The translations under genes and the position numbers were made by a program. Below, in pieces: positions 1 through 9,494 of a DNA stretch of 64,000 nucleotides. Origin of the DNA: an uncultured Oscillospiraceae bacterium (GTDB lineage Bacteria > Bacillota > Clostridia > Oscillospirales > Ruminococcaceae); contig CAKSAY010000003.1 in the NCBI GenBank assembly GCA_934438055.1, positions 50,312-114,311 on the forward strand, written 5' to 3'. The first letter of the stretch is position 1. The number at the start of each line of letters is the position of its first letter. The notes under the pieces are model-generated. The model was not told the DNA's origin, ran no database searches, and was given only the letters and a program-made list of their open reading frames with translations.

Positions 1-300
1 TCTTATGAACTGGCAATTATTAAACGGATGGAAGAGGGGAAAATGCAGCGCTCTGTCTTTTCCTATCCGCAGCCGATTGCGGGTATGGGGCATTTTATTT
101 ATGACTATCAAGACGGCCTTTGTTCGTGGGACTCTTTTCAGGGGGAGCCGCGACAGGTGCAGATTCACGATGGGTTGCGCGGTTTTGCCAATGATGTGTG
201 GAATGCGTTGGATGAGGAATTTCGCATTTCTTTATTCACGCGAAGAATTGACTTGATAACCGGTCAGTCGCAGACGATGATTGTGAATAAAAATTATTGA
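1..300 (+). CDS. IMP cyclohydrolase-like protein, 3' end only
   Basis: The reading frame is open from the first base and stops at TGA 298-300, so the 5' part lies outside the window. The visible 99 residues contain an IAGMGHFIYDY segment, then FQGEPRQVQI, then RISLFTRRIDLITG and the end MIVNKNY. This order matches the C-terminal end of the PurO-like IMP cyclohydrolase family of Clostridia as I remember it (for example GQGHFIHTY, FEGEPKRVEI, SLFVRYID, IVNKN). Known members close the purine ring of FAICAR to make IMP in the cytoplasm. The catalytic part is not visible, so the exact activity is inferred from family resemblance. Confidence 0.75.
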   Translation, partial: SYELAIIKRMEEGKMQRSVFSYPQPIAGMGHFIYDYQDGLCSWDSFQGEPRQVQIHDGLRGFANDVWNALDEEFRISLFTRRIDLITGQSQTMIVNKNY

Positions 301-501
301 TTGGGTTGCATTGCGGTTTGACTGCGGCTATTGTGTGCAGCAGCTCGACTTTTGCTTGTTTAGACGATATCTTACACGAATGACTTTGGCCAATGGGCAT
401 TTGGAAAGGCAGATGGGGAAGTGTGAGAGCTTTTAGTTTAGAATAAAATGCACCTTTATGGTGTTATACGATGGAATATTATTGGATTTGCGCAGGCGTT
501 T

Positions 502-1614
502 TTATGGAAGCGCCTGTCTTTCTTTGTCTTTTTCCCTGTAGAATCGAAACGAGCCTGATTTTTGCAGACTGACAATGATTTGCAGCATAATTGGAAAGAA
601 GATCATTCCAATGAGGCCAAATGCTTTCATTCCAAGATAGATAGAAATGAGCGTTGCAAGAGGGTGTAGCCCTAACTGTTGTCCGAGTATTTTTGGTTCG
701 ATGAAGTTTCTTATAGCGCCTACAACAACGTAGATTACGAGAATTCCAAATCCTTGCGAGAAGTTGCCCTGAAGAAAACAAAAAATTGCCCAGGGAATCA
801 AAACAATGCCGGTTCCTAAAACAGGAAGCGCATCACAAAAGGCGGTTAGAGCAGAAATGGCGATTGCATTTGGATTTTTCAGAATCGACAGTCCGATCGA
901 GAGTTCCACAAAGGTGATGATCATCAAAATAAAATAAGAACGCAGATATTTGCACACGGTTCCCACAAAATAACCCTTGATTTCAAAGGCTGTGGCGCGA
1001 AAGCGGACAGGTAATTGCCGAATGACAAAGCTCACCACGTTATGATAATCCATGCTGATAAAAATCGAAGACATTACAGCAAATGCAAGATTGACAAGCA
1101 GAGCGGGAATTTTCATGCCCAGCTGCGCAAGATTTGTTAATATCCTGCTTGAAAGATTGGTGATGCAGCTTTTAAGGCCATCACCCAAACCGGCCAAAAC
1201 CGTGTTGGTTTGCGCAGCAAGCTCCGGGGAGAGATTCGCGGCTGTGTGCACGGAGAATGCATTGATGTGGGATAGAATTGGGGCGAGATAGGCGTCAAAA
1301 TAGTTCTGCGCATTCGAGGCGAGCTGCATGATGAAAAGGACAAGCTTGCTTCCTAAAAGCAACAACGCCGCAAGAAGCAAACCATAAAAAAGAAGGATGA
1401 TGACGGCGCCACAAAATTTTTCATTTAGACGCGTTTTTTTTGACAAAAGCAGGTAAAGCGGCTTAAGAATAAATGCAATTGCAAAACCCACGAGAAAGGG
1501 CGCTAGAAGCGGTAGAAGATATTTGCAGACGAGAAACAGGATAAAGAAGAGAAGAAGATACCACAAAGTTTGAATGAGCTGTTTTTTGCGACGCGCTATT
1601 TTATCTTCTCTCAT
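502..1614 (-). CDS. AI-2E family / YtvI-like membrane permease
   Basis: The 370-residue protein is strongly hydrophobic, with paired N-terminal membrane segments (about residues 13-50), further pairs in the middle, and a long C-terminal hydrophobic block ending around 355. The layout, with LLPLLAPFLVGFAIAFILKP near the N-terminus and FIEPKILGQQLGLHPLATL near the C-terminus, is that of the AI-2E/UPF0118 permease family. The size and clostridial setting fit the sporulation protein YtvI. The start at 1614 is chosen because GGAGG lies about 8 bases before this ATG; a longer open frame upstream has no ribosome site. Substrate is unknown for most of this family. A role in sporulation is inference from YtvI. 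Confidence 0.85.
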   Translation of the reverse strand: MREDKIARRKKQLIQTLWYLLLFFILFLVCKYLLPLLAPFLVGFAIAFILKPLYLLLSKKTRLNEKFCGAVIILLFYGLLLAALLLLGSKLVLFIMQLASNAQNYFDAYLAPILSHINAFSVHTAANLSPELAAQTNTVLAGLGDGLKSCITNLSSRILTNLAQLGMKIPALLVNLAFAVMSSIFISMDYHNVVSFVIRQLPVRFRATAFEIKGYFVGTVCKYLRSYFILMIITFVELSIGLSILKNPNAIAISALTAFCDALPVLGTGIVLIPWAIFCFLQGNFSQGFGILVIYVVVGAIRNFIEPKILGQQLGLHPLATLISIYLGMKAFGLIGMIFFPIMLQIIVSLQKSGSFRFYREKDKERQALP

Positions 1615-1857
1615 ATGCTTTTCCTCCTTTTTGTCATTAAAGATAGTATATGAAAAAAGAGGAAAAAAATGAATGTGGTTGAGATGGTTTTTATCATAAA
1701 GAGGGGTGTTTTGCATTGGACTTGCTGCCAACATTAGCGTTATGATAATGCATTTGTGTGCAGCAAAACCTCTTTGATTGAACAAAAAACACCGCAATGC
1801 ACAAACATTGTGGTGAATACATTAAAAAATTTGCTTTGGAGCGTTTTCGCCAATGGA

Positions 1858-2340
1858 TTATTTGTGATATTTTGTTCCTTTTGCAATGCAAAAGGCTCGA
1901 TAGAGTTGCTCTAAAAGCACAACGCGCGCGAGCTCATGGGGCAGCGTCAGAGGGGAGAGGGAGAGCTTTAAATTACCCCGTTGCTTCACCTCGTTTGCAA
2001 GACCGTGAGAGCTCCCAATGACAAAGCACACTTTGCTAAAGCCCTTGAGCGGCAAAGAGACAATTTGAGCGGAAAGAGCGATTGAATCCATTGTTTTTCC
2101 CTCCACACAGAGTGGAACAACATAAGCTCCGGATGGAATTTTTTCAAGAATTGCTTTGCCCTCTGCACAAAGAGCGTTTGCAAGTTCTTTCTCATTTTCA
2201 CGATTTGCGATGCGGCGGGGAGAAAGCTCGATTACGGTTAGGGTGCAAAAGGAGGAGAGTCTTTTTTGATATTCCTTACAAGCGTCTCTAAAATGAGCTT
2301 CTTTGCAGTTGCCCATGGCGATTAAAGAAATTTGAAGCAT
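1858..2340 (-). CDS. rlmH: 23S rRNA pseudouridine-1915 N3-methyltransferase RlmH
   Basis: The 160-residue protein is full length for RlmH (SPOUT methyltransferase). It starts MLQISLIAMGNCKEAHF and has the SAM-knot segment VCFVIGSSHGLANEV and the C-terminal signature LTLPHELARVVLLEQLYRAFCIAKGTKYHK split over the last 30 residues. RlmH methylates N3 of pseudouridine 1915 in helix 69 of the large subunit. The ATG at 2340 is used because AAAGGAGA lies 6 bases upstream and the family begins there. It follows the yycJ-like gene on the same strand, the usual neighbour in Bacillota. Confidence 0.95.
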   Translation of the reverse strand: MLQISLIAMGNCKEAHFRDACKEYQKRLSSFCTLTVIELSPRRIANRENEKELANALCAEGKAILEKIPSGAYVVPLCVEGKTMDSIALSAQIVSLPLKGFSKVCFVIGSSHGLANEVKQRGNLKLSLSPLTLPHELARVVLLEQLYRAFCIAKGTKYHK

Positions 2341-2514
2341 AGCTTTCTCCTTTGTCTGTTTTTGCATTTGAAGATTGAGCGAATGATGTTCAAATGCGCG
2401 TTTTGAAAGTAATGTTTTGTCATTTGTTCATGTTTTTATTCGCTTTCACCATCATGGAGCGCATTTATTATAGATTTGTTTCTGTTTTGCGCCATGTGCC
2501 GTTTAGCAAAGAAT

Positions 2515-3300
2515 TTAGATTTCGTAGATTATACCGCTGTTTCGCACCTCTGCCGCGGCAATCCAATAGTCTCGATCGTTTTCCATTCCGGCTTCAGCAA
2601 GCGTGGTTTGAACATTTTGCAGTGCTAATGCCGGCACATTGGTTTGCTGGCTCAAATGCCCTAACAAAAAGCGCGTTACCCCGTGTTCCACCAGTTTTTT
2701 GATTTGCTCTGCAGCTTCTTGATTGGAGAGATGGCCGTAGTCGGAGGTGATTCTCTTTTTTAGATAATAGGGATATTGGCTTACGGCCAGCAGGGCGGGA
2801 TCGTAGTTGGACTCTAAGAGCACAAAGTCGCACTTGCAGAGTTGGCGGAACACTTGCTCCGGCATGGTTCCAAGATCTGTGCACAGACCGATAGTGTTTT
2901 TGCCATCTGAAATGAGAAAACCAAGACTGTCAGCGCAGTCATGCGGCGTATGAAAAGGGGAGATTTCCAAATCCCCTACAATGGCTGTGTGTTGATTGAT
3001 TTCATACAAGGTGTCTTGCCCGTTGACCGTTCCTTTGTCTAAAAGCTGGCCAAGCGTTCCGCGTGTTCCATAAACAGGGACGCGCCGCTCTTGCAAAAAA
3101 CGACGGAGCCCTCCTATATGATCCATGTGCTCGTGCGTGACGAAAACTGCCTGCACAGCTGACATGGAAATTCCAACCAAATCAAGTGACTCTTTGATGT
3201 TGCGCACGCCAAATCCGGCGTCAATTAAGATTCCACGTGTTAAACTTCCAACATAGGTGCAGTTGCCTTTGCTGGAACTGCATAGAGAATAAAATTTCAT
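2515..3300 (-). CDS. MBL-fold metallo-hydrolase, YycJ/WalJ type
   Basis: The 261-residue cytosolic protein begins MKFYSLCSSSKGNCTYV and carries the metallo-beta-lactamase metal motif THEHMDHIGG at about residues 55-64, a further HTPHDCADSLGF and a late GHLSQQTN. These are the features of the YycJ (WalJ) subgroup, which resembles 5'-exonucleases and in Bacillus sits near the walKR-rlmH locus. Here it also lies immediately before rlmH on the same strand, though no walKR is present. Linking it to cell-wall or DNA metabolism is inference from Bacillus. A terminator separates it from murA upstream. Confidence 0.9.
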   Translation of the reverse strand: MKFYSLCSSSKGNCTYVGSLTRGILIDAGFGVRNIKESLDLVGISMSAVQAVFVTHEHMDHIGGLRRFLQERRVPVYGTRGTLGQLLDKGTVNGQDTLYEINQHTAIVGDLEISPFHTPHDCADSLGFLISDGKNTIGLCTDLGTMPEQVFRQLCKCDFVLLESNYDPALLAVSQYPYYLKKRITSDYGHLSNQEAAEQIKKLVEHGVTRFLLGHLSQQTNVPALALQNVQTTLAEAGMENDRDYWIAAAEVRNSGIIYEI

Positions 3301-3317
3301 TTGATCACCATTTATGT

Positions 3318-3346
3318 AAAATAAAAATGGAACGGAAAACCGTTCC
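3318..3346 (-). terminator. Rho-independent terminator after murA
   Basis: GGAACGG and CCGTTCC pair around a four-base loop (3329-3346) and on the minus strand are followed by ATTTTTATTTT. It lies about 150 bases downstream of the murA stop and just upstream of the yycJ-like start, so it should separate the two units. Confidence 0.7.
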
Positions 3347-3496
3347 TGTGTTTTTAGAATTATCGTTTAGAAAGAGGACTTTTGCGCAAGAGGCAATTTT
3401 TTGTCTTTTCAACAAACAATAGAGCAAGATGTTTTATTACCATAATTTCTTATTATGGCTTATGGTCGTTGTTTTATCATAAACTTTTTTGATGGG

Positions 3497-4783
3497 TTAC
3501 AAGGCTTCTTGCAAAGCTACCTCATCCGGAATTTCAATTCTTTTGATTTGTGCGCCTAAACCCTTTAATTTACCTACAATATCTCCATAACCGCGTTCTA
3601 TATGGTAAATGTTTTCAATTTCTGTCACACCTTCCGCTGCTAAAGCGGCAATTACCATCGCAGCGCCGGCCCGCAAATCTAGAGCTTTTACCGGTGCTGC
3701 GTTTAATTTGCCTGTGCCTTCAACAACGGCAATTTTTCCGTCAACCGAAATGGAAGCTCCCATTCTGCGCAGTTCATCAACATATTTAAAGCGATTATCC
3801 CAAACGCCCTCTGTTACAATGCTCGTTCCATTAGCCAAGGTGAGCAGCGTCGTCATTTGCGGCTGCATATCGGTTGGAAAACCGGGATGAGGTTGCGTTT
3901 TTACACTGGATTTTTGCAATGCATCATGACCGATAATTCGCAGAGAATCGTCATATTCGACAACCTCAACCCCCATTTTTTGTAGTTTCTCGGTGATTGA
4001 CTCAAGATGCTTGGGGATAACATTTTTTATCAAAACATTCCCCTTGGTTGCCGCGGCCATAATCATATAGGTTCCAGCTTCGATTTGATCAGGAATAATC
4101 GAATATTCTGTGCCGGTTAGGTGTTCTTTTCCACGAACCTTAATCACATCGGTTCCGGCGCCCATAATGTCGGCACCCATGGAATTTAAAAAGTTTGCCA
4201 AATCGACAATGTGAGGCTCTTTGGCGGCGTTTTCGATAATGGTTAAACCTTGAGCTTTCACAGATGCTAGAAGAATATTTATAGTGGCGCCGACAGAAAC
4301 TACATCAAAATAGACTTTTGTTCCTGTAAGCTCATTAGCCTGCACCTTAATCATACCGCCGTCAATATCATAAGAAGCGCCAAGAGACTTAAAACCTTTT
4401 AAATGCAAATCAATCGGACGAACGCCAAAGTCGCATCCGCCGGGCATTGCCACATTTGCACAGTGAAAGCGTGACAAAAGAGCGCCCAAAAAATAATAAG
4501 AGGCGCGCATTCTTTTTGCTAGGTCATACGGCACTGTTGGGTCAAAGACATTGCGGGTGTCGATTTCCGCTTTTTGCTTGTTGAGCATTCTCACCTTTGC
4601 GCCCATTTCCGTTAATATATGAAAACAAATGTTTACATCGCTGATGTTGGGAAGATTGTCTAACACACAGGGGCCATCTGCAAGAAGCGTGGCCGGGATG
4701 ATTGCAACCGCTGCATTTTTCGCGCCATTGATTTGCACTTCGCCTTGTAATGGTTTACCGCCATTTATCACAAATTTTTCCAA
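3497..4783 (-). CDS. murA: UDP-N-acetylglucosamine 1-carboxyvinyltransferase MurA
   Basis: The 428-residue protein is full length for the EPSP-synthase-fold enzyme that transfers enolpyruvate from PEP to UDP-GlcNAc, the first committed step of peptidoglycan synthesis. It shows NGAKNAAVAIIPA near residues 19-31, the active-site cysteine in MPGGCDFGVRPID (the cysteine attacked by fosfomycin) and PHPGFPTDMQPQ late in the protein. The GGCDFGVRPIDLH form is the clostridial variant. The start is TTG at 4783, with GGAGGG 8 bases upstream. It appears to be a single-gene unit with its own promoter and terminator. Confidence 0.96.
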   Translation of the reverse strand: MEKFVINGGKPLQGEVQINGAKNAAVAIIPATLLADGPCVLDNLPNISDVNICFHILTEMGAKVRMLNKQKAEIDTRNVFDPTVPYDLAKRMRASYYFLGALLSRFHCANVAMPGGCDFGVRPIDLHLKGFKSLGASYDIDGGMIKVQANELTGTKVYFDVVSVGATINILLASVKAQGLTIIENAAKEPHIVDLANFLNSMGADIMGAGTDVIKVRGKEHLTGTEYSIIPDQIEAGTYMIMAAATKGNVLIKNVIPKHLESITEKLQKMGVEVVEYDDSLRIIGHDALQKSSVKTQPHPGFPTDMQPQMTTLLTLANGTSIVTEGVWDNRFKYVDELRRMGASISVDGKIAVVEGTGKLNAAPVKALDLRAGAAMVIAALAAEGVTEIENIYHIERGYGDIVGKLKGLGAQIKRIEIPDEVALQEAL

Positions 4784-5004
4784 ATTCTTCGCCCTCCGGT
4801 CATTCTTTTCGATTCAGCAGACAATCCTTTTTACGGGCAAAATCGTCAATCGAATCACTAAAAATAGTCTGCACGAAAATAGAATGATTATTATCAAAAA
4901 CATCAAATGCCTTGTATATAAATTCAAGCAAATATGTAAAATAAAAGAGAAGACAAACACAATAGTCCGTCTCTTATAATATCAAAATAATATAAACCGA
5001 TAAT

Positions 5005-5033
5005 AGTATACCAAAGGTAAGAAAAAAAGTCCA
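5005..5033 (-). promoter_or_regulatory. Likely murA promoter
   Basis: On the minus strand TGGACT and TATACT are 17 bases apart and the -10 carries an extended TGG. It would give a leader of roughly 215 bases before the TTG start of murA. The -35 is poor. In the rest of the stretch 4784-5253, between murA and the ABC ATPase, I see no gene and no clear plus-strand promoter. Confidence 0.45.
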
Positions 5034-5253
5034 GTGGTTTTCCAAAATTTATTTATAGTCGTAATGCAGTTACCGGATTTTTATGCAATGACGCAGGCGT
5101 TTTGTGGTGCGCTCAAGAGATGGATTTTACTGCGGACAAAAAAGAGAAGTGAGGTGCGTTATCTTATGAACGCGTAAGATTCTATTGTTGATTTTGAAAA
5201 ATATTACAAACAAAAAAATCTTGTCTTATGATAGAATAAAGGAGGATTGTCCA

Positions 5254-5934
5254 TTGTCATTTTTATCTTTACAACATATTTCAAAGGTGTATCAAACAGG
5301 GGAAGAGCGTGTTTTTGCTTTGCGGGATGTGAGTTTGTCTATTCAACAGGGTGAGTTTGCGGCGATTGTGGGGAGCTCGGGCTCTGGCAAAAGCACCATG
5401 ATGAATGTGATGGGATGCCTTGATCTGCCAACGCAAGGGGAATATTATTTAAATCATCAACGGATTTTTGGGATGTGCGAGGCTAAGTTGAGCGCCATTC
5501 GCAATCGAACCATTGGTTTTATCTTTCAGGGATTTCATCTTATCCCCACATTGACTGCTCTTGAAAATGTCGAGTTGCCTTTGATTTATCGCGGCATGGA
5601 GAAAAAACGGAGAAGGAGACTTGCAAAGGAAGCGCTCGAACGGGTTGGACTGGAAAAGAGAATGCTGCATTTTCCCTCTGAAATGTCGGGCGGGCAGCAG
5701 CAGAGAACTGCGATTGCAAGAGCTGTTGCTGCCGGGCCGCCGCTTTTGCTTGCAGATGAACCGACTGGCAATTTAGACACCCGCTCCGGCGATGAAATCA
5801 TGCAAATTTTAACAGGTCTTCATCGAGAAGGGAGAACAATGGCATTGATCACACATGACCCTAAAATCGCTAAGATGGCAGATAGAATTATAGAGATCCG
5901 AGACGGTCGGATTATTCGTGACTGCTCGTCATAG
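5254..5934 (+). CDS. ABC transporter ATP-binding protein (MacB/LolD type), no permease beside it
   Basis: The 226-residue protein has all ATPase motifs: Walker A GSSGSGKST, Q-loop FIFQGFHLIPTLTALENVELP, signature SGGQQQRTAIARA, Walker B LLLADEPTGNLD and the H-loop ITHDP. The ENVELPLIYRG and NLDTRSGDEIM wording is typical of the MacB/LolD/FtsE-like group that works with FtsX-fold permeases. The start is TTG 5254 with GGAGG nine bases before it; an earlier frame extension has no ribosome site. No permease gene lies on either side, so its partner must be encoded elsewhere or has been lost. Substrate unknown. Confidence 0.88.
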   Translation: MSFLSLQHISKVYQTGEERVFALRDVSLSIQQGEFAAIVGSSGSGKSTMMNVMGCLDLPTQGEYYLNHQRIFGMCEAKLSAIRNRTIGFIFQGFHLIPTLTALENVELPLIYRGMEKKRRRRLAKEALERVGLEKRMLHFPSEMSGGQQQRTAIARAVAAGPPLLLADEPTGNLDTRSGDEIMQILTGLHREGRTMALITHDPKIAKMADRIIEIRDGRIIRDCSS

Positions 5935-6328
5935 ACAGTCTTGGTGTTTACTAAAGATGATTTGTGCAAACGAAGCAGATTGCCAAACCAATGGAGTGCG
6001 GCATTTGAAAAGAAGACACAATGTGATTTGCCCTGCATAACGAGATGATGTTTGGATAGACACAATAAAATCTTGTTGTTTTACTAAGAAGTCTTTATTT
6101 GGAAAAGTTTTGCGGCGCTGGTTTCCTTTTTTTATTACTTGTCTTTCTTAAAAGATTGTAGTATAATAGCGTTAAACAATGTATAGCGTTGGCTTGCTTA
6201 GATGGTGGATTGCACAGTTTGTATTTTAGGCAATTCGTTGTTAAAGCGTTATTTGTTTGCCAATTGTTTTTTCTAAAACAGCGTAAGCTTTTAAAACATG
6301 GTTACGTTTGCTTGTGGAGGTGATATTG
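5935..6328 (+). other. Intergenic stretch before ireB
   Basis: I see no coding sequence here. It holds the ireB promoter (6139-6167) and an untranslated leader of about 155 bases rich in T and G that I cannot match to a riboswitch class. Confidence 0.5.
6139..6167 (+). promoter_or_regulatory. SigA-type promoter of ireB
   Basis: TTGTCT and TATAAT are 17 bases apart, the standard spacing. Transcription would start near 6174. Confidence 0.7.
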
Positions 6329-6574
6329 ATGCATGACAGAACAGTTACTTTCTCTGTGTATGAGGATAAAGAAGATGAGATGAAAAAGATTCTCACGAAG
6401 GTGTATGACGCTTTAAAAGAAAAAGGATATAATCCTGCGAATCAGATTGTTGGCTACATTCTCTCTGAGGATCCTACATATATTACAACTTATAATAATG
6501 CGAGGAGCCTGATTCGTCAGATTGATCGAGATGAACTGTTGCAGTCTATGGTGAAAACATATTTATCGGAATAG
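6329..6574 (+). CDS. ireB: IreB family regulatory phosphoprotein (UPF0297)
   Basis: The 81-residue protein begins MHDRTVTFSVYEDKEDEMKK and ends SLIRQIDRDELLQSMVKTYL, the complete IreB/YrzL (DUF965) family in length and sequence. In Enterococcus IreB is phosphorylated by the PASTA kinase IreK and affects cephalosporin tolerance; a similar role here is inference. The ATG at 6329 is preceded by GGAGGTGAT. In most Bacillota the gene sits between alaS and yqgF, but here it stands alone between a promoter and a terminator. Confidence 0.93.
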   Translation: MHDRTVTFSVYEDKEDEMKKILTKVYDALKEKGYNPANQIVGYILSEDPTYITTYNNARSLIRQIDRDELLQSMVKTYLSE

Positions 6575-6716
6575 TGACATGGAAAGTATTTGCACAGTTT
6601 TTTGATGAGAGATTTTGCTTTCATTATGGACAAGCGTTTACATGTGATTGTTCTGGTTTGCTTGCAGAGCACAACCATGGCTTTGTGCCAATGTTTTTTT
6701 GTTTAGATAAAGTGAG

Positions 6717-6755
6717 AAAATCCCGCAATGCTTTTTGCATTACGGGATTTTTTGC
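6717..6755 (+). terminator. Rho-independent terminator after ireB
   Basis: AATCCCGCAATGC pairs with GCATTACGGGATT around a T-rich loop and is followed by a run of T. The remainder of 6575-6899 holds only the approach to copA and no gene. Confidence 0.85.
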
Positions 6756-6899
6756 GAAACAAAACTAATCACACCTGTTATTTGCAACGATTTGTTTTAA
6801 GTTTTTTGCTACTTTTATGGCGCAGGTTTGGGTTTGCTTTTGTATATCATTTGCTTTATTGTAAAACATAAGATTATATTTTTTAAAGGAGGGAAAACA

Positions 6900-9101
6900 T
6901 TGCAGAGAAAGGATGATTTGCAGATAACCGGCATGAGCTGCGCCAGTTGCTCTGCATTTGTTGAAAAAAAGCTGGGGCAGCTTGCAGGAATGCAGAGTGT
7001 TAATGTGAATCTGGCGGCCCGGAGAGCTTCTGTTGTTTATGATGATCAAAAACTTTCTATTGAAGAAATGATTGAGACTGTGGAAAAAGCGGGATATGGT
7101 GCAGTCTATGATGTGGGGGACACCCCCTTTGAACAGCAAAAGGATATGTCTTATCGGAAAACCTTTTGGCAGTTTATCATTGCGGCGATTTTAACAGCAC
7201 CCATGATTTTGGGGATGATTTTGAGCTTTTGCGGGATGAACAATGCGCTCACTGCTTTTTTGCATAATCGTTGGACGCAATTCATTCTTGCCACGCCTGT
7301 GCAAATTGTGATTGGCGCGCGCTTTTATCGTTCTGCATTTCATGCTTTGCGCAATAAACACGCAAACATGGACGTTTTGGTTGCTTTGGGAACAACTGCT
7401 GCATATTTTTTGAGCTTGTATAATGGATTTTTTTCGCCTACGGCTGCGCATGTTGATCATGGAGTAATGCCCCCAATCTATTTTGAGTCTTCTGCAACCA
7501 TTCTCACACTCATTTTGTTGGGCAAGCTTTTGGAGGCCAAGGCGAAGGGGAGAACTTCTGCTGCTATTAAGAAATTGATCGGGCTTCAGCCAAAAACAGC
7601 GCGGGTTATCCGCGATGGAGAAACTGTTGATCTGCCGGTTGACGCTGTGAAGGCGGGCGATGTTGTGCTCATTCGCCCCGGGGAGAGAATTCCTGCCGAC
7701 GGCGTGATTCTTTCGGGCAATTCCACTGTGGATGAATCTATGATTACAGGGGAGAGTATTCCTGTTGACAAGCAGCCCGCAGACAAGGTGACCGGCGGAA
7801 CAGTGAATCAAAAGGGCTCTTTAGAAGTTGAGGTTCAACAGGTTGGCAAAGACGCAGCTTTGGCAAAGATTATTCAGATGGTGGAGGATGCGCAGGGACA
7901 AAAGGCGCCAATTCAAAAGGTTGCTGACAAGACCTCGGCTGTTTTTGTTCCGGCTATTGTTGTAATTGCTCTTGTTACCTTTTTTGGTTGGTTTATTTTT
8001 GGCGCTGCTGTTGAGCAGGCTGTTTTAAATGCAGTTTCTGTGTTGGTGATTGCTTGTCCATGTGCGCTTGGGCTGGCTACGCCAGCGGCCATTATGGTGG
8101 GAACAGGCAAAGGTGCCGAAAATGGCATTCTCATCAAGGGTGGGGAGGCTTTGCAGAGAGCCGGTCAGATTCAAACAGTGATTCTTGACAAAACCGGCAC
8201 CATCACTGTGGGAAAGCCCTCTGTGACTGATGTGATTGGCAAGACGATGACAGTAGAAGAAACGTTAGCGTTGGCGGGCTCTTTGGAAAAACACTCTGAG
8301 CATCCTTTGGGAGAGGCTATCTATGAGTTTTCAAAGAATCAGGGAAGCTCATTTGTGGATATGCAAAATTTTGTGTCTAAGACCGGATTAGGGGTTGCGG
8401 CACAGTATGATGAAAGGGAGATTTTGCTCGGCAACGTTCGGCTGATTCAGCAAGCGGGTATTTCTCTGCGTTCTGTTGGGGACGAATTGGCGGCGCTGGA
8501 GGCAGATGGAAAAACAGTGATTTTGCTCTGCGTGGACAATGAGATTGCCGCTATAATAGCTCTGGCTGACACTGTTAAACCCAATGCAAAAAAGAGCATT
8601 CAAACGCTTCACACGATGGGGATTCGCACGGTGATGCTTACAGGGGATAATCAGAAAACAGCGGAGGCAATTGGCAGGCAGGTGGGAATTGGTGAGGTTT
8701 GCGCGCAGGTGCTTCCAAGCGAAAAGGCGCAGAAGGTGCAGCAGAGAATGCAAGCCGGTGAGGTCACTGCAATGGTGGGTGATGGAATCAACGACGCACC
8801 GGCGCTGGCAGCGGCAGATGTAGGCATCGCCATTGGAACGGGAACAGACGTTGCTATTGAAGTAGCCTCGATTACCTTAATGCGGGGAGATTTATCTTTG
8901 CTTGCAGCTTCTATTCGCCTTTCAAGGCAGACTATGCGCAAAATCAAACAAAATCTTTTTTGGGCGTTTATCTATAATGCTATTGGCATTCCCTTTGCGG
9001 CCTTTGGTTTTTTAACACCTGTTTTGGCAGGTGGGGCGATGGCGTTTAGCTCAGTTTCGGTTTTAGTCAATGCTTTGCGATTAAAACGAGTTCGATTATA
9101 A
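6900..9101 (+). CDS. copA: Copper-translocating P-type ATPase CopA
   Basis: The 733-residue protein has one N-terminal heavy-metal domain with GMSCASC (residues 11-17), the P1B transmembrane motif ACPCALGLATPAA near residue 385, phosphorylation motif DKTGTIT, the HP pair in EKHSEHPLGEA, TGDN, and VGDGINDAPALAAADVGIA. The CPC motif marks a Cu+ exporter, located in the membrane. The start is TTG 6900, with AAAGGAGG seven bases before it; the frame is open upstream but without a ribosome site. Only one metal-binding domain is present. No copper repressor (CopY/CsoR) gene is next to it, and no operator was recognised. Confidence 0.95.
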   Translation: MQRKDDLQITGMSCASCSAFVEKKLGQLAGMQSVNVNLAARRASVVYDDQKLSIEEMIETVEKAGYGAVYDVGDTPFEQQKDMSYRKTFWQFIIAAILTAPMILGMILSFCGMNNALTAFLHNRWTQFILATPVQIVIGARFYRSAFHALRNKHANMDVLVALGTTAAYFLSLYNGFFSPTAAHVDHGVMPPIYFESSATILTLILLGKLLEAKAKGRTSAAIKKLIGLQPKTARVIRDGETVDLPVDAVKAGDVVLIRPGERIPADGVILSGNSTVDESMITGESIPVDKQPADKVTGGTVNQKGSLEVEVQQVGKDAALAKIIQMVEDAQGQKAPIQKVADKTSAVFVPAIVVIALVTFFGWFIFGAAVEQAVLNAVSVLVIACPCALGLATPAAIMVGTGKGAENGILIKGGEALQRAGQIQTVILDKTGTITVGKPSVTDVIGKTMTVEETLALAGSLEKHSEHPLGEAIYEFSKNQGSSFVDMQNFVSKTGLGVAAQYDEREILLGNVRLIQQAGISLRSVGDELAALEADGKTVILLCVDNEIAAIIALADTVKPNAKKSIQTLHTMGIRTVMLTGDNQKTAEAIGRQVGIGEVCAQVLPSEKAQKVQQRMQAGEVTAMVGDGINDAPALAAADVGIAIGTGTDVAIEVASITLMRGDLSLLAASIRLSRQTMRKIKQNLFWAFIYNAIGIPFAAFGFLTPVLAGGAMAFSSVSVLVNALRLKRVRL

Positions 9102-9156
9102 ACCGGGGGAATGAACCGCTTTTATAAGTGTGCAAATTTATAGAAATACTATGCGA

Positions 9157-9194
9157 AAAGCAGTGGTAAAATTTGATTTTTCCGTTGCTTTTTT
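9157..9194 (+). terminator. Weak hairpin terminator after copA
   Basis: AAAAGCA and TGCTTTTTT can pair across a long loop and end in T residues. The stem is imperfect. Confidence 0.4.
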
Positions 9195-9465
9195 ATGTTT
9201 TGAAGGGTTTTTTAGGTAAATATCTTTATTTTGAGTGATGCAGAAGTGATGTAGAACAAAATTTTTGGCGGCAGGAATTATTAGAATTTTTTATTGTTAA
9301 AATGGCATTTCAGAGCCTGAAGTTGACGAAATTATTGGCGATCATTTTATAAATTTGTTAGTATATTTATGTTTTAGACGGTTGTTATCTCATCTTAAAA
9401 AAGCATTACATTTGTTTAAGGCGGAATGCACAGTGGAAAGAGGATGGATTTACCGGTGTTTTGAA

Positions 9466-9494
9466 TTGACTTTCATGACACTTTCTTTTACAAT
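9466..9494 (+). promoter_or_regulatory. SigA-type promoter of ilvD
   Basis: TTGACT and TACAAT are separated by exactly 17 bases, each one mismatch from consensus. It lies 192 bases before the ilvD start. Confidence 0.75.
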
